Both the position numbers and the translations under genes were made by a program. Shown piece by piece: positions 10,875-21,628 of a stretch of 64,000 bases of DNA. This DNA is from Oopsacas minuta (lineage: Eukaryota > Porifera > Hexactinellida > Lyssacinosida > Leucopsacidae): the NCBI GenBank assembly GCA_024704765.1, contig JAKMXF010000199.1, positions 558,605 to 622,604 of the forward strand, in the 5' to 3' direction. How positions within the stretch are numbered: position 1 is the stretch's first letter; every line of letters starts with the position of its first letter. A model generated the notes under the pieces. The model was not told the origin of the DNA, did no database searches, and worked only from the letters and a program-made list of their open reading frames with translations.

Positions 10875-13697
10875 TCAATTAACAAATCCAATCCTCTTCC
10901 TTTTATCTCTCAATAAAGACATTTTTGATCGCGAAATGAATTTCTTGGTTGTTGTAATTTCAACAATCCTTTGATCATCAGTTTTGGTCATTAATAGACG
11001 GGAATGTTTTCGGCGATTGTAGTTTCTGTATACCATTGGAATACTTGGGAAATCTGAATTTGACCTCTTCTTTTTATTGAACAAGGCTCTCTGTTTATGT
11101 TTACCCTGAAATATGAAATTTGATGATGGTTTAATTACAACTATCCTATCAGGAGTTTTCCTTTCATACATAGGTCTAATCCCATGTATACATTTATCTT
11201 TCATATGATCATTACTACAAATAGGTTCCTTACTCTTATAAACACTTGCCATCGGTACATCAGAAAACCTTCTATGTGATTTTACTGCTAATCGTTTGTG
11301 ACAGTCATAGTATTTTTTACGGTTCTGAATGCAGTGACTTCCACTACCACTACTAACTATCTGACCATCTTCTAATTCAGAAGAGGAATCAGTAGATGAT
11401 TGAGAAGACTTGGGAGAATAAGTTCTTTGAATTTGAGTTGATGTCAATTTGGACGAATGTTCCTCCGAACACAAATCGATACTTGTGATATGTGTTGTTG
11501 GTGAAACCTTTTTAACAGTACTTTGAAGTCTATTTTGGTGCGCATAGCTACAAATTGATTTGTAATCACATCTCTTTGAAAGATATTGATCGTTTGGTGG
11601 CAATGGCGTAAATATAGAACTCTCTGTCCTACTAACGAGTGGGTTTTCGTAGTAGTTAAATTGTTGATTACTTAGTTTTCCACTATCATGCTGACTGATT
11701 GAAATGTTATCATAATCCACTATTGGCTCAACATTTGATAATTCATTGTAATTATTTGAAGAAACACCAGAATTCGCTTTTCGGGTAAATGACGATAATG
11801 AGTGAGATAAAAGGTTGTTAGAATTTGAAACATTATTTAGAAAAGGGACAAATGATAATTTTCGAAGCACTGGATTCGTTGGTGGAGTTTCTGATTTATT
11901 GAGTGGATAATCAGAAGCAAAAGGCAGGAACTCTGAATCCATATTACTTTCTCCTAAATATTTACCAGAATTCGAATCGAGAAAAGAATCATGAAATGGA
12001 CTGCCACTTTTTTCTGATTTTAAGGACTTTGACGATTGGGCGAAGGCATACTCCATCACTGGAGAAATCGATGATCTCATTGGTAAGGTATAAGACTGTT
12101 CAAATTTAGTCGAAAAATCACTTTCAATTTGATCACTTGATGCAAGTGGTAGGACTTCGACACTGTCATTGACTTGTAGAAAATTATCCTTATTCTTGAT
12201 CGTTGGACCAATAAACTCTCCAGAACTTCCTAAGGGTAGAGGGTTGAGGATATTAACTTGAAATTGTTCGTTACAGCAACCTTTCAATTCTTCTCTCTTT
12301 CGATACAAAGATTGTTGAAGATAAAACTCTTTTTCTGATAAAAGAGGATACAAGTGAGAATGAGAAATTGTAGTAGAAACATCTTTATCTGATATCAATA
12401 TTGAGGGTTGGTCAAATTCTTCATTAGGAATATGCGGATCGTTTGTGAAAGTACTACTAATTGATTGTGCATTAGCATTACTGTAGTCAAGAATATTCGA
12501 AACCGGAAGTTGGGTAGCTACAACAGATTTAGAGGTGGAATTATGAAAACTGTAAGAATGTAGATATTGTGGCATTGTCCCGACCCTAGGATCGACAATT
12601 GAAATTTCACACAGCGAATCAGTATGTTTTGGATCATCAATTTTTGATAAGAAATTGTCTTTGGATGGGACATCAATAGTTGAAGGATCTGATGAAAATA
12701 TATCGGAAGTATACTTTTCTACAGCTATCTCAGCCCTGAAAAGCTTAACAGCTTTCCTTAATGGAATATTAGGAATAAGATTATCAGGTAGAATTTCTCC
12801 TCTCCCACATTCTTGAAGTGGGCAACGAAAATTATTTTCAATAATGAAATTTCTGATACACTCATCGCAAAAGCTGTTGCCACAACATTGTATTTTAACT
12901 GCATCAATAAATAATTTATGGCATAGGTTACACTTCAATTCCGTGGGAATGAAATGGAGGGAATTAACATTAGATAACCCAATCTTTGTGGTACTTTTGG
13001 AACGTTTTTCCATGGCGAGCTTGTCAACGATGGGAATCACATAGTCTCCCTTACGATTGACATAAATACCCTCTTTCAAACAGTTCTGATTTATTGATTC
13101 TCCAGGAATTATTTCCAACATTGTTGAAGGAATCCCTTTTGGACGTTTTCTATGAACATTATCCGATTTAGAATTTTTGAGGTATGATAAACATTTGTCT
13201 TTGTGGTGTCCTAATCGTCCACAAGCATAACATCTAATAATATTGTTTATCTTAACTGACTGTTTACTACTCAAATCAAATCCTAAGCTAGCTTGGTCCA
13301 TCATCTTTTGCATTACATAATCTTCAGATTCTTCAATTTTATACAAATCAGCTTCTTGGTTCCCAACATCAATTGTACTGAGTTGGATTCTTTCAGCTAT
13401 ATCCTTTTCTGCACGTTTCTTCTGATTTGCAATAATGACTTTGGAAGAATGATTAGTTTGAGGAGGAGGAATCCTTTTGACAATGACAGAGGTATTCCTT
13501 GGAATCATTTCTGTTTCTTCGAGATATATTTTCTTATTTTGAGCATTTACAATTTCCAATTGAGTATTATTCATACGTTTAGCCAGTAGGATTTTAAATT
13601 TAAGGTCAGAGAGTGAAATATCTAATCCATGAAATTTTACAGCTGAATAGGTTGTAATATTTCCAAATTTAAAATGAATACAGGATTCATAAGACAT
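10875..13697 (-). CDS. RBBP6: RBBP6/Mpe1-like protein (DWNN, zinc knuckle, RING)
   Basis: This is a host gene with one uninterrupted 940-residue frame. An in-frame ATG lies five codons upstream (13712), but I choose the one at 13697 because MSYESCIHFKFGN aligns with the start of the DWNN ubiquitin-like domain. The DWNN domain fills residues 1-76. A CCHC zinc knuckle follows (Cys156, Cys159, His164, Cys169). The RING/U-box-like finger spans about 256-297, with cysteines at 256, 259, 272, 277, 280, 292 and 297. This domain order defines the RBBP6/Mpe1 family, nuclear proteins of the mRNA 3'-end cleavage and polyadenylation machinery with E3 ubiquitin-ligase ability. The remaining 640 residues are serine-rich and low in similarity, ending in a basic tail. 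Lack of introns is unusual for an animal RBBP6. No transposon interrupts it, unlike its neighbours. Confidence 0.92.
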   Translation of the reverse strand: MSYESCIHFKFGNITTYSAVKFHGLDISLSDLKFKILLAKRMNNTQLEIVNAQNKKIYLEETEMIPRNTSVIVKRIPPPQTNHSSKVIIANQKKRAEKDIAERIQLSTIDVGNQEADLYKIEESEDYVMQKMMDQASLGFDLSSKQSVKINNIIRCYACGRLGHHKDKCLSYLKNSKSDNVHRKRPKGIPSTMLEIIPGESINQNCLKEGIYVNRKGDYVIPIVDKLAMEKRSKSTTKIGLSNVNSLHFIPTELKCNLCHKLFIDAVKIQCCGNSFCDECIRNFIIENNFRCPLQECGRGEILPDNLIPNIPLRKAVKLFRAEIAVEKYTSDIFSSDPSTIDVPSKDNFLSKIDDPKHTDSLCEISIVDPRVGTMPQYLHSYSFHNSTSKSVVATQLPVSNILDYSNANAQSISSTFTNDPHIPNEEFDQPSILISDKDVSTTISHSHLYPLLSEKEFYLQQSLYRKREELKGCCNEQFQVNILNPLPLGSSGEFIGPTIKNKDNFLQVNDSVEVLPLASSDQIESDFSTKFEQSYTLPMRSSISPVMEYAFAQSSKSLKSEKSGSPFHDSFLDSNSGKYLGESNMDSEFLPFASDYPLNKSETPPTNPVLRKLSFVPFLNNVSNSNNLLSHSLSSFTRKANSGVSSNNYNELSNVEPIVDYDNISISQHDSGKLSNQQFNYYENPLVSRTESSIFTPLPPNDQYLSKRCDYKSICSYAHQNRLQSTVKKVSPTTHITSIDLCSEEHSSKLTSTQIQRTYSPKSSQSSTDSSSELEDGQIVSSGSGSHCIQNRKKYYDCHKRLAVKSHRRFSDVPMASVYKSKEPICSNDHMKDKCIHGIRPMYERKTPDRIVVIKPSSNFIFQGKHKQRALFNKKKRSNSDFPSIPMVYRNYNRRKHSRLLMTKTDDQRIVEITTTKKFISRSKMSLLRDKRKRIGFVN

Positions 13698-15466
13698 AGC
13701 TATATAGTTCAAAAAATCAAAACAGTAAAAAACAATTCCAAAAAATTAATATATCAAAGGTTCCTGCTCGCTTGGCCCAGTGGTGGCGGAGGTGAAAAGC
13801 GTTTTGAAGAGTTGAACAACGCCACCAAAATGCTTAGTACAAAACTTTACCAAAATAGGTAAAAATGCCTGGAGTTACTCTTGTGGCATTTTACGTGACA
13901 AAAACATACAGTAACTCATGGGGCCATTTTTAGTCACTTACACCTTAAGTTACTCAAGTCACGATATACGATCATTTATTGCCACATCGGCGCTCCTACA
14001 TGGGGGATTTTACGCGGTTTGGGTTTTACCCCTAATATGCCTATATATATATATTTAAAAACTCCAAAGAGTTATAGCCAGAATAACCTAAATAGGCCTG
14101 TCACTGGAATAATGCATTAAAACAACCTAGGAATGCATATATTGTTGATACTTAGTTTATGCACGCTTTTTACTCAACTCTTTCATGTCCATTTGTTTGC
14201 TATTCAGTGTGTTACATTGTAGCAAACTAATGAACATGGAAGAGTGTGAACACTTAGCTGGGCAATTAAGAATATGATAATTATAGACTACAGACTATAC
14301 CATATATTTATTGACCGGCCGTAACCTTAAATTATCCCTCTATTCTCCAGTCCAGTCTAATACAAATATGGTACGCGCAATGATGTACCGCTAAATTGGT
14401 CCCTTCTACCCCCTTTTCATTCAGGTTGGCAAGAATGAGGTTGACACAGCAAGACCCCGAGAAAAGATTAGCCAGTGCGAAGCTAAAGTAGGAAATTTTG
14501 GATAGCTATTATAATACTGGTGGCATTGTTCGCCTGGAACAAACGTGCGGGGTCAAATGTCTATACTAGGCCAACTTGAGGAATTGAAGTCAGTTTTCAA
14601 ATATAAAATTTCTCATCATAACGAAGTTTCAATTTTATCCGATATTTGAGCACATTACAAATGTTGGGAATGTAAGATTGTGCAATTGTATAGAAAAATC
14701 TCCACCCAGGACAAATATAGTATGAAACTTTGGTCCTAGTGATCGAATTCCCATGTAAACTGGTTGTAGAACCAAAATTCCATGGAAAAATGGTCCTAGG
14801 ACCAAATTTGCAAGAAGAGTTTAGTATATATTGTTCTGGTGTAACTTGCACTAGTTAAACACAATTCCATTAGGAGGGATTAGGGTCTTTATTTGGAACA
14901 TTTAGGATGTTCAAATAGGGGAAATTTGTACAAGTTCCGCCTTGTAATTACACATTCCCCACCAAGATTGAAAATTAAATTTGTTGATTCTGGCAATAAC
15001 GGTGTGAAGAGTACACATAAAAGGCCTATGTCTTGATTTCGGCCATAAGGCTGTAGAGGGTAAACATAAATAGACATAATTCGGTGATTCTATCCATAAG
15101 GCTATGGATAGTAACTGCTTTTATCGAAGTTACATAATTGTGATAATATGCTTCATAACGAATCTGCATGTATTGTGTAACGCCAGCTACATTGACTCGG
15201 TATATTTCGAGTTAATTATCGCTTTCCCACAAAACCTTCAAATAAAATATACAAATCAAGTTTAAAACGACAAAAATTGTCGATCTTTTCTACTAACATG
15301 GTATTTAGTGGGATCCTCTGGACATGACTTAATTATAATAGTCAGTTGACTCTGTTTTCCTCAAAAGCGGGACAATTTAATGTAGTACGATTTATTCTAA
15401 TATAACATAAAATGTATGATCATTTAGTGTCATGTCAGATAAAATCGGGACAACTAGCCAGATATA
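13698..15466. other. upstream region of the RBBP6-like gene; no gene recognised
   Basis: The first few hundred bases should hold the minus-strand promoter and 5' leader of the RBBP6-like gene; I could not single out a TATA box. A short TA microsatellite lies at 14041-14056. Open frames here are short and without motifs. Two related blocks near 15042-15112 (cataaggctgtaga and cataaggctatgga) suggest a local duplication. The region ends at the TA target of the Tigger element. Confidence 0.4.
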
Positions 15467-15598
15467 CAGTAGAACCTCCCTAAGTGGGGTGTCTGGGAAG
15501 CACTGCTAAAATTTTGCACCCCACTTTGGGAAATACCCCACTTCTGACAATAATTTAAAAAAATTTCATTAAGTGTTGTTCTAGATTTTATATGATTT

Positions 15599-17200
15599 AT
15601 GGCTACTGTTCATAAAACTCAACTAAGTTTAAAGAGGAAGGTCGAAATTGCACAGGATCTATCTAAAGGAATGACCCAGTTAGATGCTGTAAAAAAGTAC
15701 AAGGCCTCCAAAGGTACTGTGTCTAGGATTGGCAAGGAAAAGGAACGATGGGTAGCTATTAATTTTGAAACACTAGATAGTGCTCCTCGCAAAGGTACGG
15801 AAAGAAAGCGTATAGTCAAGGTTAAGACTATTGATCTGGATGACAAACTTGTTGAGTATATCGTGAGAGCCCGAGATTTAAATGCTATTGTAACTGGTCC
15901 AATTATACAAAATATTGCCACAATGATTTCGAAGAAGCTGCCCAATTTAGATGGTTTTAGTGCCTCTAATGGCTGGTTAGAAAGGTTCCGAAGCCGCAAT
16001 AGAATTGTAAGTAGAGCTCTCCAAGGAGAAAGAGCGTCAGCTCCCATGAATGCTGTTGAGGAATTCAAGAAGATATTACCTACTCTCCTTAAAGGTTATG
16101 ACAAAAAAGATGTCCTAAATGGTGACGAGGTTGGTCTTTATTGGGAACAAAGTGGAAAAAGAACATTGCTTCAGCAAGGCACAGACCCTGCAGGAAGTAA
16201 AGTCAGCAAGAAGAGGATTACTGTGTTCATTGTTGCTGCTATGGATGGACATATGGAGCAAATGATTGTTATTAATCAGTATTCAAAACCAAGAGCATTC
16301 TCTAGAATTCACTACGACACTAATAAACTCCCGGCATGCATGCAATGGAAAACGACTCCCAAAGGATGGATGAATTCTACTATTTTCAAGGAGTGGCTTT
16401 TATATTTAAATACAACAATTGAAACACAGAAACGGAATGTCTTGCTCTTTCTTGATAATTTTTCCGGTCATGAATGTGGATTCGAATTAGCAAAGGAACA
16501 TCTAACCCATGTCCGTGTTGAATGGTTACCACCGAATTGTACATCTCTGTTACAACCTATCGATCAAGGGATCGGTAACGCTTTGAAAATTAGATATCGT
16601 AAATACCTCCATGAACACATGTCTAAGATGATTTTCATCGATAAACATCCCATGGAAGGCGTCGATATGTTGCGTGCATGTGTATGGCTTGGTAGGGTTT
16701 GGAATTCTTTACACAATACATCCACTGTTTCTCGTTGTTTTGAGAAAGCTGGTTTCCGCTTTGAATCAGATAATGAAATCATTCCAGATCTAATTTCAGA
16801 TATTGTAAATCATGATGAGCAGGATATCCTAGATCAAGAAGTTTTAATAGCTGGTCCACCTGCAGTTGTAGACGCTGATCAAGTTCTAGAAATGATTGAG
16901 TTGTTCGATGCTAAAGAAAATCAAGTTAGAAATGCCGAAGAACAGGATGACAGTGGTGCTAAACCTGAAATTGAAATAAATGAAGAACAGGTAGACCTAG
17001 AACTAGGTAGTCGTCCAATAAGTACAAAAGAAGCCATGTTGCGTTTATCTGAACTCGAAAAGTATTTTGAACACAAAGGAATGGATGATGAAGTAGCATG
17101 GGTTATCTCAGTTCAAGACAAAATCCTGGAAAGGGTACAGGCTAATCTGATTCAACCATCAATTGACGTTTATCTGTTGAAGAAGAATAATGAAAATTAA
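15599..17200 (+). CDS. Tigger/pogo transposase, full-length
   Basis: The 533-residue open frame starts at an ATG giving MATVHKTQLSLKRKV. An N-terminal psq/CENP-B-like helix-turn-helix (about residues 8-50) recognises the terminal repeats in this family. A second CENP-B-type HTH spans about 78-140 (SNGWLERFRSRN). The DDE nuclease follows: Asp176 in LNGDEVGLYW, Asp286 in LFLDNFSGHE, and Asp322 in LQPIDQGIGNALK, giving DD35D spacing. An acidic C-terminal tail follows. The enzyme should cut out the element and insert it at TA dinucleotides. No stop or frameshift is present and all three catalytic residues remain, so it could be active or recently so. Domestication is unlikely because its own terminal repeats are still in place. 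Confidence 0.92.
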   Translation: MATVHKTQLSLKRKVEIAQDLSKGMTQLDAVKKYKASKGTVSRIGKEKERWVAINFETLDSAPRKGTERKRIVKVKTIDLDDKLVEYIVRARDLNAIVTGPIIQNIATMISKKLPNLDGFSASNGWLERFRSRNRIVSRALQGERASAPMNAVEEFKKILPTLLKGYDKKDVLNGDEVGLYWEQSGKRTLLQQGTDPAGSKVSKKRITVFIVAAMDGHMEQMIVINQYSKPRAFSRIHYDTNKLPACMQWKTTPKGWMNSTIFKEWLLYLNTTIETQKRNVLLFLDNFSGHECGFELAKEHLTHVRVEWLPPNCTSLLQPIDQGIGNALKIRYRKYLHEHMSKMIFIDKHPMEGVDMLRACVWLGRVWNSLHNTSTVSRCFEKAGFRFESDNEIIPDLISDIVNHDEQDILDQEVLIAGPPAVVDADQVLEMIELFDAKENQVRNAEEQDDSGAKPEIEINEEQVDLELGSRPISTKEAMLRLSELEKYFEHKGMDDEVAWVISVQDKILERVQANLIQPSIDVYLLKKNNEN

Positions 17201-17277
17201 GTGGTATAGGAAGGATACTATCCAAGTATTGAATTACTTTTAGCATATAGTAGTGATATTTTATGATATATATTCAC

Positions 17278-17513
17278 CCCACTTAGGTACCCCGCTTTGG
17301 GAAATACCCCATTTTGGTACCCCACTTTGGGAATACAAAATGTAAATTTTGTATACAATATTGTTTAAAATTTCAGCAGGCGCACCCCAAACCCCACTTC
17401 AGATAAAAACCCCACTTTGGGAGGTTCATTTAGTGTAGTTTACTAAACACACCAATTGTACACCCCACTTTAGGCAGCACCCCACTTTGGGAGGCCCCAC
17501 TTTGGGAGGTTCT
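17278..17513. repeat. iterated CCCCACTTTGGGA subterminal blocks of Tigger A
   Basis: At least six copies of a block close to CCCCACTTTGGGA lie between the transposase stop and the right end (for example near 17278, 17295, 17320, 17410, 17480 and 17495). Two more lie in the left subterminal region (about 15517-15543). They share sequence with the terminal repeat, so they are plausible multiple transposase-binding sites. That role is inferred, not shown. Confidence 0.75.
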
Positions 17514-17527
17514 ACTGTAGATAGTTG

Positions 17528-18048
17528 CAGGGCCGTAGTCAATGGTCAGGTGGTCAAGTTAACCTGAGCACTCAGTCAGGTTGGTCGGGTTATGGTCCGG
17601 TTACATCTAATTGTTAATTAACAGTATTTAACCAGTCCCGAGCATAGGAATGTAGTAAACTCTTAGTTAACACGCTTTTCTTGTATTTATTTGAGACATA
17701 CGTTGGCTATATTCCGACATACTATTGACCCGATCTCAACACGTAACTACTATCTGAGATTGATTTAGATTCTTCTGGCGTTCTGAGTTTACTTTTAACC
17801 CAACTCTGGAAGAATATTTTAAAAGATCATTGACTTAGAATTTTAGCCTTGGCTAGAGTCACACTTTTATATTATATTTCAGGGCCGTAGCCATCGGTCC
17901 GGTTGGTCAGGTTTCAACCTGACCGATTTTGCTACCAGATTTCCCAATAATTCACAAACTGGTCCAGTTGTACAAGTTAACCTGACCATAATGCTTTGTT
18001 TGTGCTGTATTCAACCGGACCACTTCTATTTTCATGGCTACGACCCTG
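17528..18048. mobile_element. non-autonomous hAT-like element, possibly two copies
   Basis: The left end reads cagggccgtagtcaatgg and the reverse complement of the right end reads cagggtcgtagccatg. These are hAT-style termini. A second, nearly identical start (cagggccgtagccatcgg) lies at 17880, so a shorter copy (17880-18048) may sit inside or beside a larger one. Several blocks of ggtcaggt/aacctgacc form internal inverted repeats. There is no coding capacity and no clean 8-bp target duplication was found. It lies 10 bases from the right end of Tigger A. Confidence 0.6.
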
Positions 18049-18336
18049 CAGTTGGCAAGATTGAAATACCCTTCTGAATCAGCGTAATCACTATTAGGGA
18101 GCCAAAAGGTAGGAGGGCTATATCCCCCAGCTACCGTGGTTCCGCCACTCTTGTTCCCTCTATAGTTTTATTGCCAGAATCACCTTAAATAAGCCTACTT
18201 ATGTTTATTTCGATATAACCGAGATTGACCGTAATGATAATCCTGCAAAATTACTTTAAGAAATGATGGAAGACAATAGATGACAAAAATATTTGGGACT
18301 GTTGAAGGACTTCAACATTTGGGAACTCAGTATATA

Positions 18337-19648
18337 CAGGGTGGCTTTTAAGTTCTGTCCCATGATTTATGAGAACCATTTTTCCATGCTGAGTCTTTGC
18401 TATTAGATATATCTTATTAGTTTACCTTATTCTACTGTATTTAACATAAATATACAGTTTCAGAGTACAATTGTAGAGAAATTTCAATTTTATTAGTGAT
18501 GGAACGTGAGAGGTCGGCAATTGTAGAATTATTTACAAAAGGACATCCTTCAAGGGAAATTTTGAAGATCCTGAAACTCCCTCTAAACAGAAGGAAATTT
18601 GTATACCGCACTATTAGGCGATACAAGGATACTGGAAAAGTTGAAGATAGGGCGAGATCAGGCCGTCCGTGCTCAGTAACCACCCCCAGCTTAGGGAAAG
18701 TCATCGCCCAGCGAATTCGCCGAAATCCTAGACGTTCCATAAGGAAAATGGCTCTAGATCTGAAAGTATCAAGATGTGCAATGACTAAAACTGTGAAAAG
18801 GGATTTAGGGATGAGTTCATTCAAGCGTAAGAAGGTACACTTCCTTTCTCAATTGGTAAAGGAAAAAAGGGTTGCAAGATGCAAAGGTGCGTTGGGCCGG
18901 TACGCTGTTGAAAATCTAGAAAAAATATTATTTTCAGATGAGAAAATATTCACTATCCAGGAGGCAACCAATGTACAAAATGATCGTATACTTGCATCAT
19001 CTCTTTCCAAAGTCGACGAGAAGTTCAGATATGTTAGCCGAATACAGAACCCTAAGTCGGTGATGGTTTGGGCAGGGGTGTCAAAAATGGGCCGGACACC
19101 ATTGGTTTTTGTACCACAAGGGGTAAAAATCAATTCAATTAATTATCGAGAAATGGTTTTGGAGCCAGTATTGAAGAATATAGGCCGAGACATGTTCGGA
19201 GGTACTTCATTTGTTTTCCAGCAAGACGGGGCGCCAGCACACACTTCTAATGTTACCCAGTCATGGTTACATGACAATTTTCCTGGTTTTATAACCAAGG
19301 AAGAATGGCCTTCTTACAGTCCTGACCTGAATCCATGGATTATTCTGTGTGGTCAATTCTCGAGACGAAAGCTTGTGTTAACTCTCACACAAGTATCAAG
19401 TCACTGAAGAGGAAACTTTGCCAAGAGTGGAATAAAATTCCCCAAAAAACCCTCCGTGCTGCTATTGAGGCCTTGCCAGATCGAATTACACGTGTAATAC
19501 AAAATGAGGGAGGCTATATTGAATAAAATTCGCGAAATATGTTTTGTCTCTGAATCATAAATTAGAGCAATAAATATCATTACCAAGCTATATATATATA
19601 TTGATAAATAATAGTTTTTGCATGGGACAGAACTTAAAAGCCACCCTG
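18337..19648 (+). mobile_element. maT-type mariner element 2
   Basis: The left end reads cagggtggcttttaagttct and the right end, reverse-complemented, matches it (cagggtggcttttaagttct). TA is duplicated (18335-18336, 19649-19650). Length is 1312 bp. The transposase is on the plus strand and interrupted once. Near-perfect ends suggest a young copy. Confidence 0.92.
18499..19526 (+). pseudogene. maT-type (DD37D) mariner transposase with one frameshift
   Basis: The frame from the ATG at 18499 encodes a bipartite HTH region with the GRPR-like motif RSGRPCSV (residues 53-60). Asp147 lies in FSDEKIF and Asp243 in FQQDGAPAHTS. At about 19335 a one-base deletion shifts the frame just after SPDLNP. 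The missing continuation is present in the next frame (LDYSVWSILETK, on to 19526) and contains the third aspartate 37 residues after the second. That spacing is typical of maT. A single lesion separates this gene from a complete transposase of about 342 residues. An assembly indel could also explain it. Confidence 0.9.
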
Positions 19649-19650
19649 TA

Positions 19651-20435
19651 GATGAAATGTGTATACTCAATGTAGTATGTATGCCCTGGAGTGGCTAATA
19701 TAAAAAATTGCTCCGGGTTGCTCGCAACTCCAGGCATAGTATGTGTACTAGCATACAAGGTATTCAAGGGATTGATACTAGGCTTGGTAGCAAGCCCTAG
19801 CACTCCCTAGATACACCTAGGCATGTATACATTTTCTACAGTTGAACCTCTTAGGTAGAGGCAGTCGGGCGGCGAAAATTATGATATGATATTCATATAT
19901 AAGAAGCGCACAAAGATGTGATCAAATTTACCCCGCGTATAGAGGTCACTATTTATATAAACCTCACTAATTGAGGTTGTACTGTAAGAATATTATATTG
20001 TAGTAAATCTGGAAGGGAAACATAAAATAATCCCATTTTGGTGAAAAGCCCAACTCGTGTAGAATCCTCCCATATACGAGAACAGCTGTGTCAATAAATA
20101 TGTAAACCGATTGGTTGCGTGAAATAGTGCCAAGGGTAACTCTTAGGTGGAAGTAACGTATAATCATCCGCAAGAGAAACTCTAGGCAGTTAAAACAATT
20201 TGACGTAAAGTATGTACGACCTAAAATGATGTTAAATATTTGTGATTTGGAGGATCTTAAGACAAAGAAACGCTCTACCTTTGTCAAATATTTGTTCAGG
20301 GATTACAGTAAATGAGGAATTGATTGAGACTACTTAGCAAGTTCGGTACAACTATAGTGTTGGCCGGGATGGTATTTCTCAAATCTACCCTAGGGCTAAT
20401 TTTGAATAATGAATATAAAACATTAGAGTACTACT
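19651..20435. other. no gene; short inverted repeats
   Basis: This stretch lacks coding potential. Near 19680-19745 the halves gccctggagt and actccaggc form an inverted pair, and a complete 146-bp MITE lies at 19839-19984. The remainder is unassigned. Confidence 0.45.
19839..19984. mobile_element. 146-bp Tigger-like MITE
   Basis: The left end reads cagttgaacctc and the right end, reverse-complemented, cagtacaacctc. TA lies on both sides (19837-19838, 19985-19986). Size, ends and TA duplication fit a MITE mobilised by a Tigger/pogo enzyme. No coding capacity. Confidence 0.65.
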
Positions 20436-21628
20436 TAGGGCATTCAAAAAGTTCCCATCTTTGTTTAATATCTTGACACTCCAACAACTTACTAATCAAA
20501 TTTCTACATAATATGTTCAAATACTCCCCCTCTACATTTATGCACAGTTGTAGCCTTCCCTCCACTTCGAAAATGTTTCTTATACTCGTCTCTGTCCACT
20601 GAATTTGAGGTAGCGGTAAATCCTGTTTCCTAGCTCTTTTCGGGTATGAAATAGCCGTCTTCTGAGACTTTTTTCAGCTCAGGAAATAGCCAGAAAGAAC
20701 AAGGTGATTGATCTGGGTATTACGGAGGATGTTGCATCGTTTCAAGCCCAATCTCCTCAATGACTTCACTAACATATTTTGAAACACGAAGTCTGGAATT
20801 ATCTTGGAGAAGTTTGATTCCTCGAGTTCATGGACGCTTAAATCGTGTTTTATAGACATTCTCGATTCCTCTCAGGCATGTATCTACAGAATTGTCCTTT
20901 GAGTCGTTCTCTTTTAGGCACAGGCATTTGAGCCACTGGCCGATACGCGTCAAAAAATATGCTGTAGAGAACTTTATCGTTTCGGGGTCCAGAATTGGCT
21001 TTTCGGAAGGTTAAGAACCTTTTGGGAGCTACGATTTGCTTTGTTCCTTAAGCGGAGGTTCGGAAAATGTAATCACAGATTCATCACCAGTAACGACTTC
21101 ATAATAACTTCGAGAATATCAATCTCGATATTCTTCAAGCAATTTTTCGCGCGCATGAAACCTTTTTTCTTTTACAACTTTGTGCGATTTTGGAATCCAT
21201 CGCGCTGAAATCTTTCGATATTCGAGATAATCGTGTATAATTGTATGAAAACTTCCCGATGAGAAGTCCGGGATTAGGGCAATCTCTTCACCTTCAAATG
21301 GGGATCAATATCCAATAGTTCCAGAAATTAAGAGGTAAGAAATTAAGACTCATGTATCTGGAGTGTTTTGTGGCCGAGAACGGTACGAATCTCTATGTAA
21401 GTTCGTTGTTCGGTTTTGCTTGATATATGTTTTGAAGCCATGAAAAAGTTGACTCTCGAAAAATAGGGATAATGAAAGTAGGATAGATCAAGAATATAAG
21501 AGCTAGAATGAATGCTTAACAGCATCAATAAAGTAATCGTAAGGACTATTAGGATATATTATGCATTCCATGCAATCGAGTAGCGTTTGGCTGCTATAAC
21601 TAAGGATGGGAACTTTATGAATTCCCCA
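20436..21628 (-). mobile_element. decayed mariner element
   Basis: The left end contains attcaaaaagttcccatc and the right end, reverse-complemented, attcataaagttcccatc, spaced about 1.19 kb apart. Minus-strand remnants of a mariner transposase are visible: an HTH piece SKTEQRTYIEIRTVLGH (about 21365-21425), then a C-terminal piece with KYVSEVIEEIGLETMQHPPY and FWLFPELKKV (about 20660-20800). The codon for the third aspartate after PDQSP cannot be recognised as such. Many stops and frameshifts separate the pieces. This is an old copy, and the exact end bases are approximate. Confidence 0.65.

Larger units (their letters stand above)
15467..17517 (+). mobile_element. Tigger/pogo element A, structurally intact
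   Basis: The left end reads cagtagaacctccctaagtg and the right end, reverse-complemented, reads cagtagaacctcccaaagtg. TA flanks both ends (15465-15466, 17518-17519). Length is 2051 bp. Both subterminal regions carry several copies of a CCCCACTTTGGGA-type block. The single open transposase fills the interior. Open frame, matched ends and duplicated TA make this the best preserved transposon of the window. Confidence 0.93.

Noticed and set aside
15619-16068. A 149-residue minus-strand frame opposite Tigger A
   Set aside because: It is the complement of a well-supported transposase frame, with no motif of its own. The same holds for the minus-strand frame at 50320-50904 opposite DLST and plus-strand frames opposite RBBP6.
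17278-17513. CCCCACTTTGGGA blocks as a CRISPR-like array
   Set aside because: Spacing is irregular, the blocks vary, and they match the ends of the surrounding Tigger element.
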